This document shows positions 48,135 to 56,781 of a stretch of DNA of 64,000 bases, piece after piece. Under the pieces are notes generated by a model. The model did no database searches and was not told the DNA's origin. It worked only from the letters and a program-made list of their open reading frames with translations. Positions within the stretch are counted from its first letter, which is position 1; every line of letters starts with the position of its first letter. The translations under genes were made by a program, and so were the position numbers. The stretch is from Pseudonocardia hierapolitana (GTDB lineage: Bacteria; Actinomycetota; Actinomycetes; Mycobacteriales; Pseudonocardiaceae), in NCBI RefSeq assembly GCF_007994075.1, contig NZ_VIWU01000001.1:8370001-8434000 (forward strand), in the 5' to 3' direction.

Positions 48135-49220
48135 TCAGGTGGTGGGCAGCAGGACGGCGGTGAGCAGCTCGCGGTCCGCCGCGGCGGCCAGCGCCTTCCC
48201 GGCCTCGGCGAGCGGGTACGTGCGGTCGACGACGGCGGCCGGGTCGAGCAGGCCCGCTTCCAGCACGCGGGCGAAGCGCGGGAGGTCGTGGCGGATGTCG
48301 ACGTTGCCGTACTGGCAGCTGCGGATCTCGCGCCCGCGCATGGCGAGGGCGTTGGCGGGCAGGTCGACGGTGGCCGCCCAGTCGGTCATGCCCAGCGGCA
48401 CGAGCACGCCGCCGCGGCGGGTGGCGGAGAATGCCTGGACCACCACCGCCGCGTCCCCGGCCGCCTCGAACGCGGCGTCGACGCCGCGGCCGCCGGTGAG
48501 GTCGCGGACCTGCTCGACCACGTCGCCGTCGGCGGGGTCGAGCACGTCGGTGGCGCCGAGCGCGCGCACGCGCTCCCGGCGGTCGGCGAGCGGCTCGACG
48601 GCCACGACGCGCACGGCGCCTGCCAGCCGGGCGCTCTGCACGAGCCAGCTCCCGATCCGCCCGGCCCCGAACACGGCGACGCTGTGGCCGAGGCCGACCC
48701 GGGCGATCCCGAACACCGCACCCATCGCGCTCGCCGCCCCGCAGCTGAGCAGGCACAGGTGCTCGTCGGGCAAGGTGGTGTCGACCCGCACGAGCCCGAA
48801 CTCGCGTACCAGCAGCAGCTCCGCGTAGGTGCCGACCCCGCCGGCCGCGCTGACCGGTGCGCCGTCCTCCCGGCGGGCCACGTGCCGGACCTCGCCCTCG
48901 AAGATCTCCCGGCACTGGTGGCCCTCGCCGCGATCGCACCAGAAGCACGCGCCGCAGGCCGGGGTGCCGGCCACCACGACCCGGTCTCCCGGCCGGACCG
49001 CCGTGACGGCGGATCCGACGGCCTCCACGACCCCCGCCGCTGAGTGGCCGAGGATCGCAGGCGGGTGCGCCAACGGGCCAGGGCGGACGGCGTAGGAGTC
49101 GGTGACGCACACCTCGACGGCCCGAGCGCGCACGACCACGTCCCGCGGTCCGGGCGGCAGCAACTCGAGCTCCTCGACGGCAAGCGGCGCGTCGAACGCG
49201 GGAAGTACAGCGGCTCGCAC
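48135..49220 (-). CDS. Zinc-dependent medium-chain alcohol dehydrogenase, first gene of the operon
   Basis: The 361-residue MDR protein has VEVCVTDSYAV and GHSAAGVVEAVG for the catalytic zinc, PACGACFWCDRGEGHQC for the structural zinc, and VAVFGAGRIGSWLVQSARLAG for NAD. The open frame extends to 49277, but the earlier residues run through the GntR box at 49243-49249, so I start at GTG 49220 (VRAAVLPAFD), with GGAG 5 bases before. This gives exactly the length of the ADH at 38575, which supports the choice. It is the first gene of the five-gene operon ending at 43260. Confidence 0.9.
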   Translation of the reverse strand: MRAAVLPAFDAPLAVEELELLPPGPRDVVVRARAVEVCVTDSYAVRPGPLAHPPAILGHSAAGVVEAVGSAVTAVRPGDRVVVAGTPACGACFWCDRGEGHQCREIFEGEVRHVARREDGAPVSAAGGVGTYAELLLVREFGLVRVDTTLPDEHLCLLSCGAASAMGAVFGIARVGLGHSVAVFGAGRIGSWLVQSARLAGAVRVVAVEPLADRRERVRALGATDVLDPADGDVVEQVRDLTGGRGVDAAFEAAGDAAVVVQAFSATRRGGVLVPLGMTDWAATVDLPANALAMRGREIRSCQYGNVDIRHDLPRFARVLEAGLLDPAAVVDRTYPLAEAGKALAAAADRELLTAVLLPTT

Positions 49221-49242
49221 CCTCACTCCATCGTGTCGGATG

Positions 49243-49310
49243 GTCATACAATCCTGCGCGATCCGCCGCGGTGTCAAGCCGGTGTCCCGCGATTTGCCCG
49301 ACCGTCATAC
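49243..49310. promoter_or_regulatory. Two GntR-type boxes GTCATAC before the ADH operon
   Basis: GTCATAC occurs at 49243-49249 (22 bases upstream of GTG 49220) and again at 49304-49310, in the same orientation, 61 bases apart. The contexts are GGTCATACAATCC and CCGTCATACGAAAC. They flank the likely promoter of the operon. Confidence 0.65.
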
Positions 49311-49506
49311 GAAACCCGCAATGACTGCGCTCGGCGATCGACCACGAGCGAGAGATCGACGTGAGCAGCACGTCCGCGTTCCCCTGACAACCCTGGAGTG
49401 CTTCTCGGTAGCGCCGGACAGGCGTCCGTCATCCGGCCGATCTGCCGGCCGACCTCGTACCCGGCGGATTGACACGACCCGAGCAGTCGACCACTGTCGG
49501 CCGGGA

Positions 49507-49520
49507 CGGACAGATGTCCG
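49507..49520. promoter_or_regulatory. Perfect inverted repeat CGGACA-GA-TGTCCG before the hydrolase
   Basis: Six-base perfect arms (49507-49512 and 49515-49520) lie 25 bases upstream of GTG 49545. The core GGACAGATGTCCG is repeated with one change at 53152-53164, upstream of the P450 operon, so it marks a shared regulator. Confidence 0.6.
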
Positions 49521-49544
49521 GCACAGACTCGAGGAGGAGTGGGC

Positions 49545-50351
49545 GTGAGCGTTCCCGCCGACGGGCCGGAGCCGACGAGGACCGCCATGGGCTCGGGCGA
49601 GATCAACTTGTTCCGGCGCGGGTCAGGGCGGTCGGTCCTGGTCCTGCACGCGGCGGGCGGGGCCGGGGCGTGGAACCCGTACCTGGAGCGGCTGTCGGAG
49701 CACTTCGACGTGCTGGCGCCCGATCACCCCGGGTTCGGGCGGAGCGACGAGCTGCCCGAGATCCGCACGGTGCCGCAGCTCGCGCAGCACTACGTGCGGC
49801 TGCTGGACGCGCTGGGGATCGAGCGGGTCGACGTCGTCGGGGCCTCGTTCGGGGGCTGGATCGCCGCGGAGCTGGCCTCGGCGGTCCCGGACCGGGTCGA
49901 GCGCCTCGTGCTGATGGCGCCCGCAGGCCTGCACGTCCCGGACGCGCCACCTGCCGACCTGTTCACGATGGCGCCGGAGGCGATCGTGCGGGCGCTGTTC
50001 CTCGACCGGGCCGTCGCCGACGCGGCGCTCGCCGTGCCACCGACGCCCGACGCGGCCGCGCAGGCCGCGCGCGACGCCGCGGCCTTCGAGCGCTTCGCCC
50101 GCCACCCGTTCCTGCACGACCCCGAGCTGCCCGCGCGGCTGCCGTCGATCACGGCCCGGACGCTCGTGCTGGCCGCGGAGGTCGACGAGATCATCCCGCG
50201 CGCGCACAGCGACGCGTACGCGGCGGCGATCGGCGGCGCGGAGCTGCACGTCGTCCCGCGCTGCGGGCACGCGCTCTACCAGGAGCGACCGGACGCCGTG
50301 GCCGACGAGGTGATCGGGTTCCTCACGGCGCCGGAGCCTGCGGCCCGCTGA
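49545..50351 (+). CDS. Alpha/beta hydrolase, meta-cleavage-product-hydrolase-like
   Basis: The 268-residue protein has the oxyanion motif SVLVLHAAGGAGAWNP, a nucleophile elbow DVVGASFGGWIAAELA (Ser in GASFGG), Asp in VLAAEVDEIIP and His in VPRCGHALYQERPD. This set is common in C-C bond hydrolases acting on ring-cleavage products, and in esterases. GAGGAGG lies 7 bases before GTG 49545; an in-frame GTG 49539 is an alternative. It stands alone in its orientation and shares the operator form with the P450 operon on its other side. Confidence 0.88.
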   Translation: MSVPADGPEPTRTAMGSGEINLFRRGSGRSVLVLHAAGGAGAWNPYLERLSEHFDVLAPDHPGFGRSDELPEIRTVPQLAQHYVRLLDALGIERVDVVGASFGGWIAAELASAVPDRVERLVLMAPAGLHVPDAPPADLFTMAPEAIVRALFLDRAVADAALAVPPTPDAAAQAARDAAAFERFARHPFLHDPELPARLPSITARTLVLAAEVDEIIPRAHSDAYAAAIGGAELHVVPRCGHALYQERPDAVADEVIGFLTAPEPAAR

Positions 50352-50464
50352 GGGCAGCCGGCCTCAGATCAGCAGCAGGCTCTTCCCGATGAACTGCCGG
50401 GCCTCGATGTCCGCGACTCCACTCCCGGGCACGTACGGCGGATCCGGCCGGCGCCGAGCACCAC

Positions 50465-51634
50465 TCAGCCCTTCGGCGGCACCAGGTTCATGTAGAGCCA
50501 GTCGTGTCCGGGTGCGAGCCCTCCGAGGTGGCGTCCGCAGGCCTCGATCACCCCGGGGGCGGACGTGACGTGCTGCGTGCCCGCGTGCATGTCCCGGAAG
50601 TACTGCTGGATCGTCCCGGCCCGCAGCGCGGTGGTGCCGCCTGCGCGGTAGACCGCGACGCTGATCTCCTCGGCGGCCCACGTGGCGTTGTACAACGCCA
50701 GCCGCAGCAGCGTCTTCTGCCGGACGTCGAGCGGCGTGCCGGAGAGGATCGTCCCGCTCGCGCCGCGCCACGTCTCGTGGACGAACGCCCTGGCCGCGTG
50801 CCAGCGGGCCTCGGCCTCGCCGTAGACCGCCTGGAAGTGCGGGTTGTCGGCCATCGTGCCGGGGCGGCCCGCCTTCGCGCGGACCAGGGCCGCCAGGTCG
50901 TCGAGCATGCGGCGCGAGACGCCCAGCGCCCACCCGGAGTGCCCGGCCAGCGCGAAGTGCATGATGCCGAGCCGGAACAGGTCCCCGCCGCGCAGCGGGG
51001 TCTCGGTGGGCCCGGGGTGGGTGAACGCCGCCGGGACGTGCACGTCCTCGATCGTGTAGTCGATGCTGCCGGTGGCCCGCAGGCCCATGACGTCCCAGTT
51101 GTCGACGAGCTCGGCCTGCTCGACGGGGAGCACGAAGATGAGCGGCTCCCCCGTCTCCTCCACGATCCCGAGCGTGTGGATCCACTGGGCGTGCTTGATG
51201 CCGGAGGCGAATGACCAGGAGCCCGACAGCCGGTAGCCGTCGCCGTCGCGCACCGCGCGGCCGGGCCGGGTGCCCTGGCCTGCGACGACGGGGAAGCGCG
51301 AGCCGGTGAACATCGCGGCCACGGCCTCGTCGCCCAGGTAGGCCCCGCCGGTGCCGGTGGCCAGGGCCGCCGCCATGAGGACCCACGCGGCCGACGGGTC
51401 GGCCTCCGCGAGGGACTGGACGACCTCCAGTGAGGACACCGGGTCGAGCTCGGCGCCCCCGAGCGGTGCGGGCACCCACATGCCGAACAGCCCCGCGTCG
51501 TGCAGGGCGTCGACGACCGGCTCGGTGAGCCGGCCCGCGGCCTCGCCCACCGCGGCGTTGTCGCGCAGCAGGGGTTGCAGCTCGCGGGCGGCGGCCACGA
51601 GGTCGCCGTGCAGCACGGTCCTGGTCGTCGTCAT
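50465..51634 (-). CDS. Third flavin-dependent monooxygenase of the acyl-CoA-dehydrogenase fold
   Basis: The 389-residue protein belongs to the acyl-CoA-dehydrogenase-like hydroxylase group. It has GLFGMWVPAPLGGAELDP, GDGYRLSGSWSFASGIKHAQW, WDVMGLRATGSIDYTIEDV and a C-terminal IQQYFRDMHAGTQHVTSAPG, the region that meets flavin at the subunit interface. It lacks the PRRYGG motif of the two paralogues at 43-48 kb, so it is a separate branch. GAGGAG precedes ATG 51634. It is the last gene of the P450/ferredoxin operon and will need a flavin reductase; none adjoins it. Confidence 0.88.
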   Translation of the reverse strand: MTTTRTVLHGDLVAAARELQPLLRDNAAVGEAAGRLTEPVVDALHDAGLFGMWVPAPLGGAELDPVSSLEVVQSLAEADPSAAWVLMAAALATGTGGAYLGDEAVAAMFTGSRFPVVAGQGTRPGRAVRDGDGYRLSGSWSFASGIKHAQWIHTLGIVEETGEPLIFVLPVEQAELVDNWDVMGLRATGSIDYTIEDVHVPAAFTHPGPTETPLRGGDLFRLGIMHFALAGHSGWALGVSRRMLDDLAALVRAKAGRPGTMADNPHFQAVYGEAEARWHAARAFVHETWRGASGTILSGTPLDVRQKTLLRLALYNATWAAEEISVAVYRAGGTTALRAGTIQQYFRDMHAGTQHVTSAPGVIEACGRHLGGLAPGHDWLYMNLVPPKG

Positions 51635-51645
51635 CGCTCGCTCCT

Positions 51646-51720
51646 CTTCGGGTACTGCAGTTGTGGGTGCCGCGGCTGCGGGTGCTGCGGTTCTGGGCGC
51701 CGGGGTTCTGGGCGCCGCGG
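51646..51720. repeat. Five degenerate 15-bp tandem units between ferredoxin and monooxygenase genes
   Basis: Units at 51646-51660, 51661-51675, 51676-51690, 51691-51705 and 51706-51720 have the common form TTSTGGGYGCYGSGG, with the last two differing at a single position. They fill the space between the monooxygenase start and the ferredoxin stop codon. The 15-base period keeps frame and would add an Ala/Pro-rich linker if translated. The function is unknown. Confidence 0.7.
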
Positions 51721-51918
51721 TCACCCGGCGACCCGGAGGGCGGCCACGGGGCAGACCCCGGCCCCGCGTGCGGCGGCCTCGGCGAGCTCCTCCGGGACGT
51801 CTCGGCCGTCGAACCGGTGGACGAGGTCCCCCGCGTCGTCCAGCCGGAACACCTCGGGCGCCTGCTCCTCGCACAGGCCGTGGCCCTCGCACCGGTCGTA
51901 GTCGACCACGATCCGCAC
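51721..51918 (-). CDS. Small [3Fe-4S]-type ferredoxin, P450 partner
   Basis: The 65-residue protein has the cluster motif C-x2-H-x2-C (Cys10, His13, Cys16) with a final Cys56-Pro, the pattern of ferredoxins that reduce actinobacterial P450s. The His in the second position is usual for this group. It starts at GTG 51918, one base after the P450 stop, with GGAGG inside the P450 3' end. It should pass electrons from a ferredoxin reductase (not in the window) to the P450 at 51920. Confidence 0.92.
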   Translation of the reverse strand: MRIVVDYDRCEGHGLCEEQAPEVFRLDDAGDLVHRFDGRDVPEELAEAAARGAGVCPVAALRVAG

Positions 51919-51919
51919 T

Positions 51920-53113
51920 TCAGGCCTCCGTCTCCACGGTGACCGGGACCGTCCCGAACGCGCGGATCAGGTTGTTGAGGGCGCGCTCGGACGGGCCGGC
52001 GAGGCGGAACCGGGTGACGGACCGGGCGAGCGCGGTGAGCAGCGACTCGGTCTCCATGCGGGCGAGGGCCTGCCCGGCGCAGCCGTGCTCGCCGAAGCCG
52101 AACCCGAGCTGCTGCACCGCGTCGCGGCGGGTGACGTCGAACTCGTCGGCGCGCTCGAACTTGCGCTCGTCCCGGTTGGCCGACGCGTAGATCACCAGAA
52201 CCCGGGACCCCGCCGGGATCGCCACGCCGCCGATCTCGGTGTCGGTCTCGGCGAGCCGGCCGAACGCCCGGATCGGGGACTCGTACCGGACGACCTCGTT
52301 GACCGCGTTCGGGACGAGGCCCGGGTCGGCCCGGACACGGTCCCACTGCTCGGGGTGCTGCGCGAACAGCCAGATCGCGCTCCCGACAGCGCTGATCGTG
52401 GTGTCGAGCGAGGGTGCGAGGTAGTCGAGCATCAGCATCATGCACTGCTCGGTGGTGACCTCGCCGCGGTCGCGGGCCTCGAGCACGCCGGCGCCGAGGC
52501 TCCCGGGCAGCACGTTGCCGGTGCGGACGAGCTCCGCGCCGAACGCGGCCATCTCGCCGCACTTGGGCATCGCCCGCTCGGCACGGGCGTTCATGGGCCC
52601 GAAGGAGTCGAAGTTGGCCCCTGCCCACTCGAGCAGGTGCTCGCGCCCCTCCTGCGGCCAGCCGATGAAGTCCGGCACGATCGACAGCGGCAGTGCACGG
52701 GCGAGGTCGGCCACGGCGTCGAACGAGCCGCGGGCCACCAGTTCGGAGACGAGCTCGTCGGCCCGCTCGGTCACGAGGTCGCGCATGGGCCGCAGCGACC
52801 GGGGCGTCAGCCGGTGGGCGACGACCTTGCGCAGGTGCGCGTGCAGCTCCCCGTCGCTGGCGAGCGTGCAGCCGAGGATCGCCTGGTTCGCAGGCTCGTT
52901 CAGCGCGATCCCGTTGGCCGACCGGAAGGTGTCGCTGTCCAGCAGGACGGCCCGGACGTCGGCGTAGCGGGACACCGCGAACGCCCCGTGCTGCTCCAGC
53001 CAGACGGCCGGCCCCAGTTCGCGCAGGGTGCGGTAGTGCTCGTAGGGCTCGAGGAGCGCCTGGTCGGTGTAGATGTCCGCCCCATAGCTGGGGACGGAGA
53101 CGCTCGTGGTCAT
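51920..53113 (-). CDS. Cytochrome P450
   Basis: The 397-residue P450 has the heme loop FGFGEHGCAG at 338-347 with axial Cys345, the ExxR motif EVVR at 273-276, and the oxygen-binding I helix at APSLDTTIS, where Ser replaces the usual Gly. The size and ferredoxin partner fit a soluble bacterial monooxygenase, often acting on methoxylated or alkylated aromatic acids. I start it at ATG 53113 (AAGGA upstream); the frame continues to 53224 but through the operator at 53152. It is the first gene of the three-gene operon with the ferredoxin and monooxygenase. Confidence 0.95.
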   Translation of the reverse strand: MTTSVSVPSYGADIYTDQALLEPYEHYRTLRELGPAVWLEQHGAFAVSRYADVRAVLLDSDTFRSANGIALNEPANQAILGCTLASDGELHAHLRKVVAHRLTPRSLRPMRDLVTERADELVSELVARGSFDAVADLARALPLSIVPDFIGWPQEGREHLLEWAGANFDSFGPMNARAERAMPKCGEMAAFGAELVRTGNVLPGSLGAGVLEARDRGEVTTEQCMMLMLDYLAPSLDTTISAVGSAIWLFAQHPEQWDRVRADPGLVPNAVNEVVRYESPIRAFGRLAETDTEIGGVAIPAGSRVLVIYASANRDERKFERADEFDVTRRDAVQQLGFGFGEHGCAGQALARMETESLLTALARSVTRFRLAGPSERALNNLIRAFGTVPVTVETEA

Positions 53114-53151
53114 GTCCAGGTCCTTCCGGCAACGCTGCCCGCTTCGAGAAT

Positions 53152-53163
53152 GGACACATGTCC
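53152..53163. promoter_or_regulatory. Inverted repeat GGACA-CA-TGTCC before the P450 operon
   Basis: Five-base perfect arms (53152-53156 and 53159-53163) lie 39 bases upstream of the P450 start. The 13-base core is the same as that at 49508-49520 apart from one spacer base. A second short dyad CCGCT-G-AGCGG follows at once. Confidence 0.55.
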
Positions 53164-53337
53164 GCTGAGCGGACGGGAATGGACGTTGCCCGAGCGCCCG
53201 GATCGTGTCAAGGTCCGCAGGCACGCAGGAGCAGGATCGGATCGGGACGCCCGACCGGTCGCTCGTCGACGGCCGACCCGCTCACCGCCTGGATGTCAGC
53301 GCGCCGCCCGAGGCCTCGCCCCGGCCGGGCCGGGTGC

Positions 53338-54285
53338 TCACGGCAGCAGCAGCTGCCCGGCGTTGCCCCCGACCATGGCCCGGATGTCGTCCTCCGCGGT
53401 GCCCGCGTCCAGCAGGGCGCGCACCATCCGCCGGTACGCCGTGACCGGAAGCGGGTTGCCCTTCTGGCCGAGGTCGGAGGAGAAGACGGTGTGCCCGACG
53501 CCGGCCTCGCGGAGGAAACCGGCGACCTTCTCCACTGGCGGCTCGGTGGCGCTGCGCCCAACCACCATGGCCAGGCAGTGCTCGACGTAGGCGCCCTGCC
53601 GGCACCAGGCGCCGATCCGCTCCGGGTCCGCACCGACGATGAAGTCGGGGTGGCTGACGACGATCCGCTCCACACCCGCCGCGACCGCCGCAGGCACCAG
53701 CACGTCGATCTCGTCGGCCGGCAGGTGCCCGCAATTGAGGATCGCCGACTCCCCCGCGATGACCGACAGGATGTCCCGCGCCTCCGCGACCAGCGCACCG
53801 TCCCCGCCCACCACGCTGATCGGCTCGTTGTCCCGCAACGGGATCCCCGCGACCGGGAAGCCGCTGTGATGGTGGTGGCGATGGAACTCGACATGCGCGG
53901 TCGAGGAGATCGTCGGGAACCACACCACCCGCCCACCCAACCCCAGCGCGAGCTCCACCGCATACGGGTTGAGCCCGCCCACCGTGCGGTTCAGCGCGAC
54001 ACCCCCGAACACCCGCACCCCGGTCTCGGCCAGCCCGACCGGCCCCAACGCGAGGACGTCGGTCTGCATGCTGTGGTGGTGGGACTTCGCGACCAACGCC
54101 CGGAACCCGACCGAGGCCGCATCCACCGCGGCATCCAGGATCGACATCCGCCGCGGGAACGGGCTCGGCCCGGGATGGGTGTGCAGATCGACCGCGCCGA
54201 CGAGCAACCCGTCGACCTCCGCGTCCGGGACGAACCGGTCCGCGTCGAGCGTCTCGTCCCACAGGCCGCTGACTGTCTGGGTCAT
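53338..54285 (-). CDS. DUF6282 metal-dependent hydrolase-like protein
   Basis: The 315-residue protein has the motif order of an amidohydrolase-like barrel: VDLHTHPGPSPFPRR near residue 35, VAKSHHHSM, ILNCGHLPADEI, VVSHPDFIVG and VFSSDLGQKGNP. These match the DUF6282 family, which lies next to catabolic genes for cyclic compounds. The HxH near the start and later His and Asp residues are suited to bind one or two metal ions. It probably hydrolyses a ring-opened amide, lactone or similar product. It lies after the cyclase gene on the same strand, 31 bases apart. Confidence 0.85.
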   Translation of the reverse strand: MTQTVSGLWDETLDADRFVPDAEVDGLLVGAVDLHTHPGPSPFPRRMSILDAAVDAASVGFRALVAKSHHHSMQTDVLALGPVGLAETGVRVFGGVALNRTVGGLNPYAVELALGLGGRVVWFPTISSTAHVEFHRHHHHSGFPVAGIPLRDNEPISVVGGDGALVAEARDILSVIAGESAILNCGHLPADEIDVLVPAAVAAGVERIVVSHPDFIVGADPERIGAWCRQGAYVEHCLAMVVGRSATEPPVEKVAGFLREAGVGHTVFSSDLGQKGNPLPVTAYRRMVRALLDAGTAEDDIRAMVGGNAGQLLLP

Positions 54286-54316
54286 CAGGAACTGCCCTTT
54301 CGACGTGCGTTCTGGA

Positions 54317-55318
54317 TCACTTGATCGCGATGGCGTTGGGCGGGGACCCGACGCCGCCGACGAGGTTCAAGGGCTTGACGGTGAGGAAGAACTCGTGGAC
54401 GCCGTCGGCGGCGCAGTCCGCGGCGAGCCCGTCGAGCTTCCACAGCTCACCGATGATCATGCCGAGCAGCCCGATCAGCGGGCGGTGCATCATGCCGTTG
54501 TGCGACGGGCCGCGCGGGGGCGGCGGCTCGTCCGGATCGACCCAGCCGGAGTCCGGGTTGACCGGCCACGACTCCAGGCCGCCGTTGTCGGACGCCATCA
54601 GCGCGACCTGGTGGTCCCACAGCCACGCGAGCATCTCGTCGGACTGGTCCAGGCCGGTGCCACCGCCGCGCGCGGCGCGCTCCTCGGGCGTGCGGGCGAT
54701 CCAGCCCTCGGCGAAGCCGGTGTGCAGGAGCACGATGTCGCCGGGCCGCAGCGTCACGCCGCAGAACTCGGCGATCGCGTCCAGGTCGGCCGGGGTGATC
54801 CGGGTGATCGTCCCGAACTCGAGCGGGCGGCCGGCGGACTCGTAGTAGCGGACCGCGTCGAGCAGGACCCCGCGCCCGGCGATGCCCTTCTCGGCCAGGA
54901 GCTGGATGCCCAGGTCCGGCGTTCCGACCTGGATCGCGTCGTCCGGCACCCCGCCGTAGAAGCCGTGGCGGGGGTGGCGGATGTGGCGCAGGCCGTCCAC
55001 CTGCGACGTCGACTGCAGGTAGAACGAGTCCACCCAGTCGTCGCGGTGGTTGGAGTTGTTGGCGAAGATGTGGTGCTCGGTGGGCGGCCGGGTGCCGGCG
55101 AGGCTGGGCACGAACGTGTTGAGCGGGTAGTCGAGGTCGAACGTCGCGCCCCGGCGGACGAGCGCGGCGGCGGCCGCGGTGCGCTCCGGGGTGAGGAAGT
55201 TGAGCATGCCGAGCTGATCGCCCGGCCCGAACACCCCCCACGACGACCCCGGCGGGGCGTCGGCCCGCCGCGCCAGCTCCTCGTAGGCGGGAACGGTGGT
55301 CCGGGTTCGGGACGTCAT
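54317..55318 (-). CDS. Cyclase-family hydrolase, kynurenine-formamidase-like
   Basis: The 333-residue protein is a member of the cyclase family (PF04199), whose relatives include kynurenine formamidase and isatin hydrolase. It has the metal-binding region LQSTSQVDGLRHIRHP (about 102-116), with Asp and His ligands, then GVLLDAVRYYES and LRPGDIVLLHTGFAEGW. I start it at ATG 55318, because GGAGGAG lies 8 to 10 bases upstream; an ATG at 55354 that overlaps the MFS stop is possible too. It would open an amide or lactone ring, consistent with the P450 and DUF6282 context. Confidence 0.88.
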   Translation of the reverse strand: MTSRTRTTVPAYEELARRADAPPGSSWGVFGPGDQLGMLNFLTPERTAAAAALVRRGATFDLDYPLNTFVPSLAGTRPPTEHHIFANNSNHRDDWVDSFYLQSTSQVDGLRHIRHPRHGFYGGVPDDAIQVGTPDLGIQLLAEKGIAGRGVLLDAVRYYESAGRPLEFGTITRITPADLDAIAEFCGVTLRPGDIVLLHTGFAEGWIARTPEERAARGGGTGLDQSDEMLAWLWDHQVALMASDNGGLESWPVNPDSGWVDPDEPPPPRGPSHNGMMHRPLIGLLGMIIGELWKLDGLAADCAADGVHEFFLTVKPLNLVGGVGSPPNAIAIK

Positions 55319-55350
55319 CTGGTGCTCCTCCGCACTCGCCGGGCCGCTGG

Positions 55351-56781
55351 TCATGAACTGCTCGCGACGGACGACTCGGCACCGAGCGGCCGCGGTGCGG
55401 CCCCCTCGTGGGCGGCCTCCTCGCGATCGGCGTCCTCACCGGCCTTGCGCAGGTCGATGCCCCGCGTCTCGGGACCGAACGCCGTGGCGACGAGGATGAG
55501 GACGGCGCCGAAGGCGGCCAGGACGCCCGCGGTCCAGGCGAACGGGACGAGGGCGCTGAGCCAGATCATGTAGTACGAGAAGAACGACGGGATGATCACC
55601 GCCGTGCTGTAGGCCACGCCCCATCCGGTCGACCGGACGGTGGTCGCGAAACGCTCGTTGATGTAGGCGGGCAGCACACCCAGCGGCGCCACGGTGAGGA
55701 CGTGCGCCGCGAGCGCGAGCAGGGTCAGGTTGAGCCAGCCGCGGACGGTGCCGGACCCCACGAGCGAGATCACCACGGGGTAGAGCGCCAGCGAGAGCGA
55801 GGTGGCGATGTACAGCGCGCGCTTGCGGCCGATGTGGTCGGAGAGCCACCCGAAGAAGATGTACGAGCCCATCGCGAGCGAGACGACGAGCTGGGTGTTG
55901 GCCAGGTCGGTCGCCGTGAACCCCTCGTTGCCGAGCAGGAACTGGTTGAGCACGCTGCCGGTGAGGTTCACGACGAAGAAGACACCGGTCATGATCACGT
56001 AGGCCTGGACGAACGCGCGGCCGGACGCGCCCTTGAGCACCTGCCGCAGCGGCGAGCCCACCCGGTCCCCCGCCTCGGCGACCGCCTCCTTCTGGATCTC
56101 CGACTCCTCGACCTTGCGCCGCAGGAACCACGCGACCAGGAAGGACAGGACGAAGCCGAGGACGAACGGCAGGCGCCAGCCCCACTGCACGTAGGGCGAG
56201 TCCGGCCCGCCGGTGGGTGCCACGAGCAGGGTCAGCGCCATCGCGACCGCCACGAGCAGCGGGCCGCCGCTCGCGGAGCACTGGATCAACGCACCGATCA
56301 GGCCCCGCCGGTGCGGCGGGGCGTACTCCAGCGCCATCGGGGTGGCAGCGGTGTACTCCCCGCCCAGGAAGATGCCCTCCACGAACCGGAGCGCGAGAAG
56401 GAGCGACATCGCGGGGATCGCGCCGATCAGCTCGGCGCCGGGGAGGCAGGCGATGAGCAGCGAGATCGCCCCGAACCCGAAGATCGTGATCGACCCGATG
56501 CGCCGCCGTCCCAGCCGGTCCGCGTAGTGCCCGAAGATCACGCCGCCGAGCGGGCGCCCGAGCAGGGTCGCGGCGAGCGTCAGGCCCGCGAAGATCGACT
56601 TCGCCTCTGCGGACATGTCGCCCTGGAAGTAGACGAGCGCGGGCAACAGCACCGTCGACACGATGTAGATCGAGTACGAGTCGACGGCGAAGCCCGCCCA
56701 GGCGGAGAGGATCGCCCGCTTCCGCTGCGTGCGGAAGGCGGGGTCCGGCGCACCGGTCGGAGCCGAGGGGCTCTCGCACAT
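55351..56781 (-). CDS. MFS permease, MHS type
   Basis: The 476-residue transporter has MHS motifs: AWAGFAVDSYSIYIV at the first segment, GHYADRLGRRRIGS in the loop 2-3, and FLGGEYTAATPMALEYAPPHRRG near segment 5. The hydrophilic C-terminal tail (DLRKAGEDADREEAAHEG) is longer than in the other two MHS proteins here. It is the first gene of a unit with the cyclase and DUF6282 genes. Its 234-base divergent promoter with the ABC binding protein has two dyads. Confidence 0.92.
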   Translation of the reverse strand: MCESPSAPTGAPDPAFRTQRKRAILSAWAGFAVDSYSIYIVSTVLLPALVYFQGDMSAEAKSIFAGLTLAATLLGRPLGGVIFGHYADRLGRRRIGSITIFGFGAISLLIACLPGAELIGAIPAMSLLLALRFVEGIFLGGEYTAATPMALEYAPPHRRGLIGALIQCSASGGPLLVAVAMALTLLVAPTGGPDSPYVQWGWRLPFVLGFVLSFLVAWFLRRKVEESEIQKEAVAEAGDRVGSPLRQVLKGASGRAFVQAYVIMTGVFFVVNLTGSVLNQFLLGNEGFTATDLANTQLVVSLAMGSYIFFGWLSDHIGRKRALYIATSLSLALYPVVISLVGSGTVRGWLNLTLLALAAHVLTVAPLGVLPAYINERFATTVRSTGWGVAYSTAVIIPSFFSYYMIWLSALVPFAWTAGVLAAFGAVLILVATAFGPETRGIDLRKAGEDADREEAAHEGAAPRPLGAESSVASSS

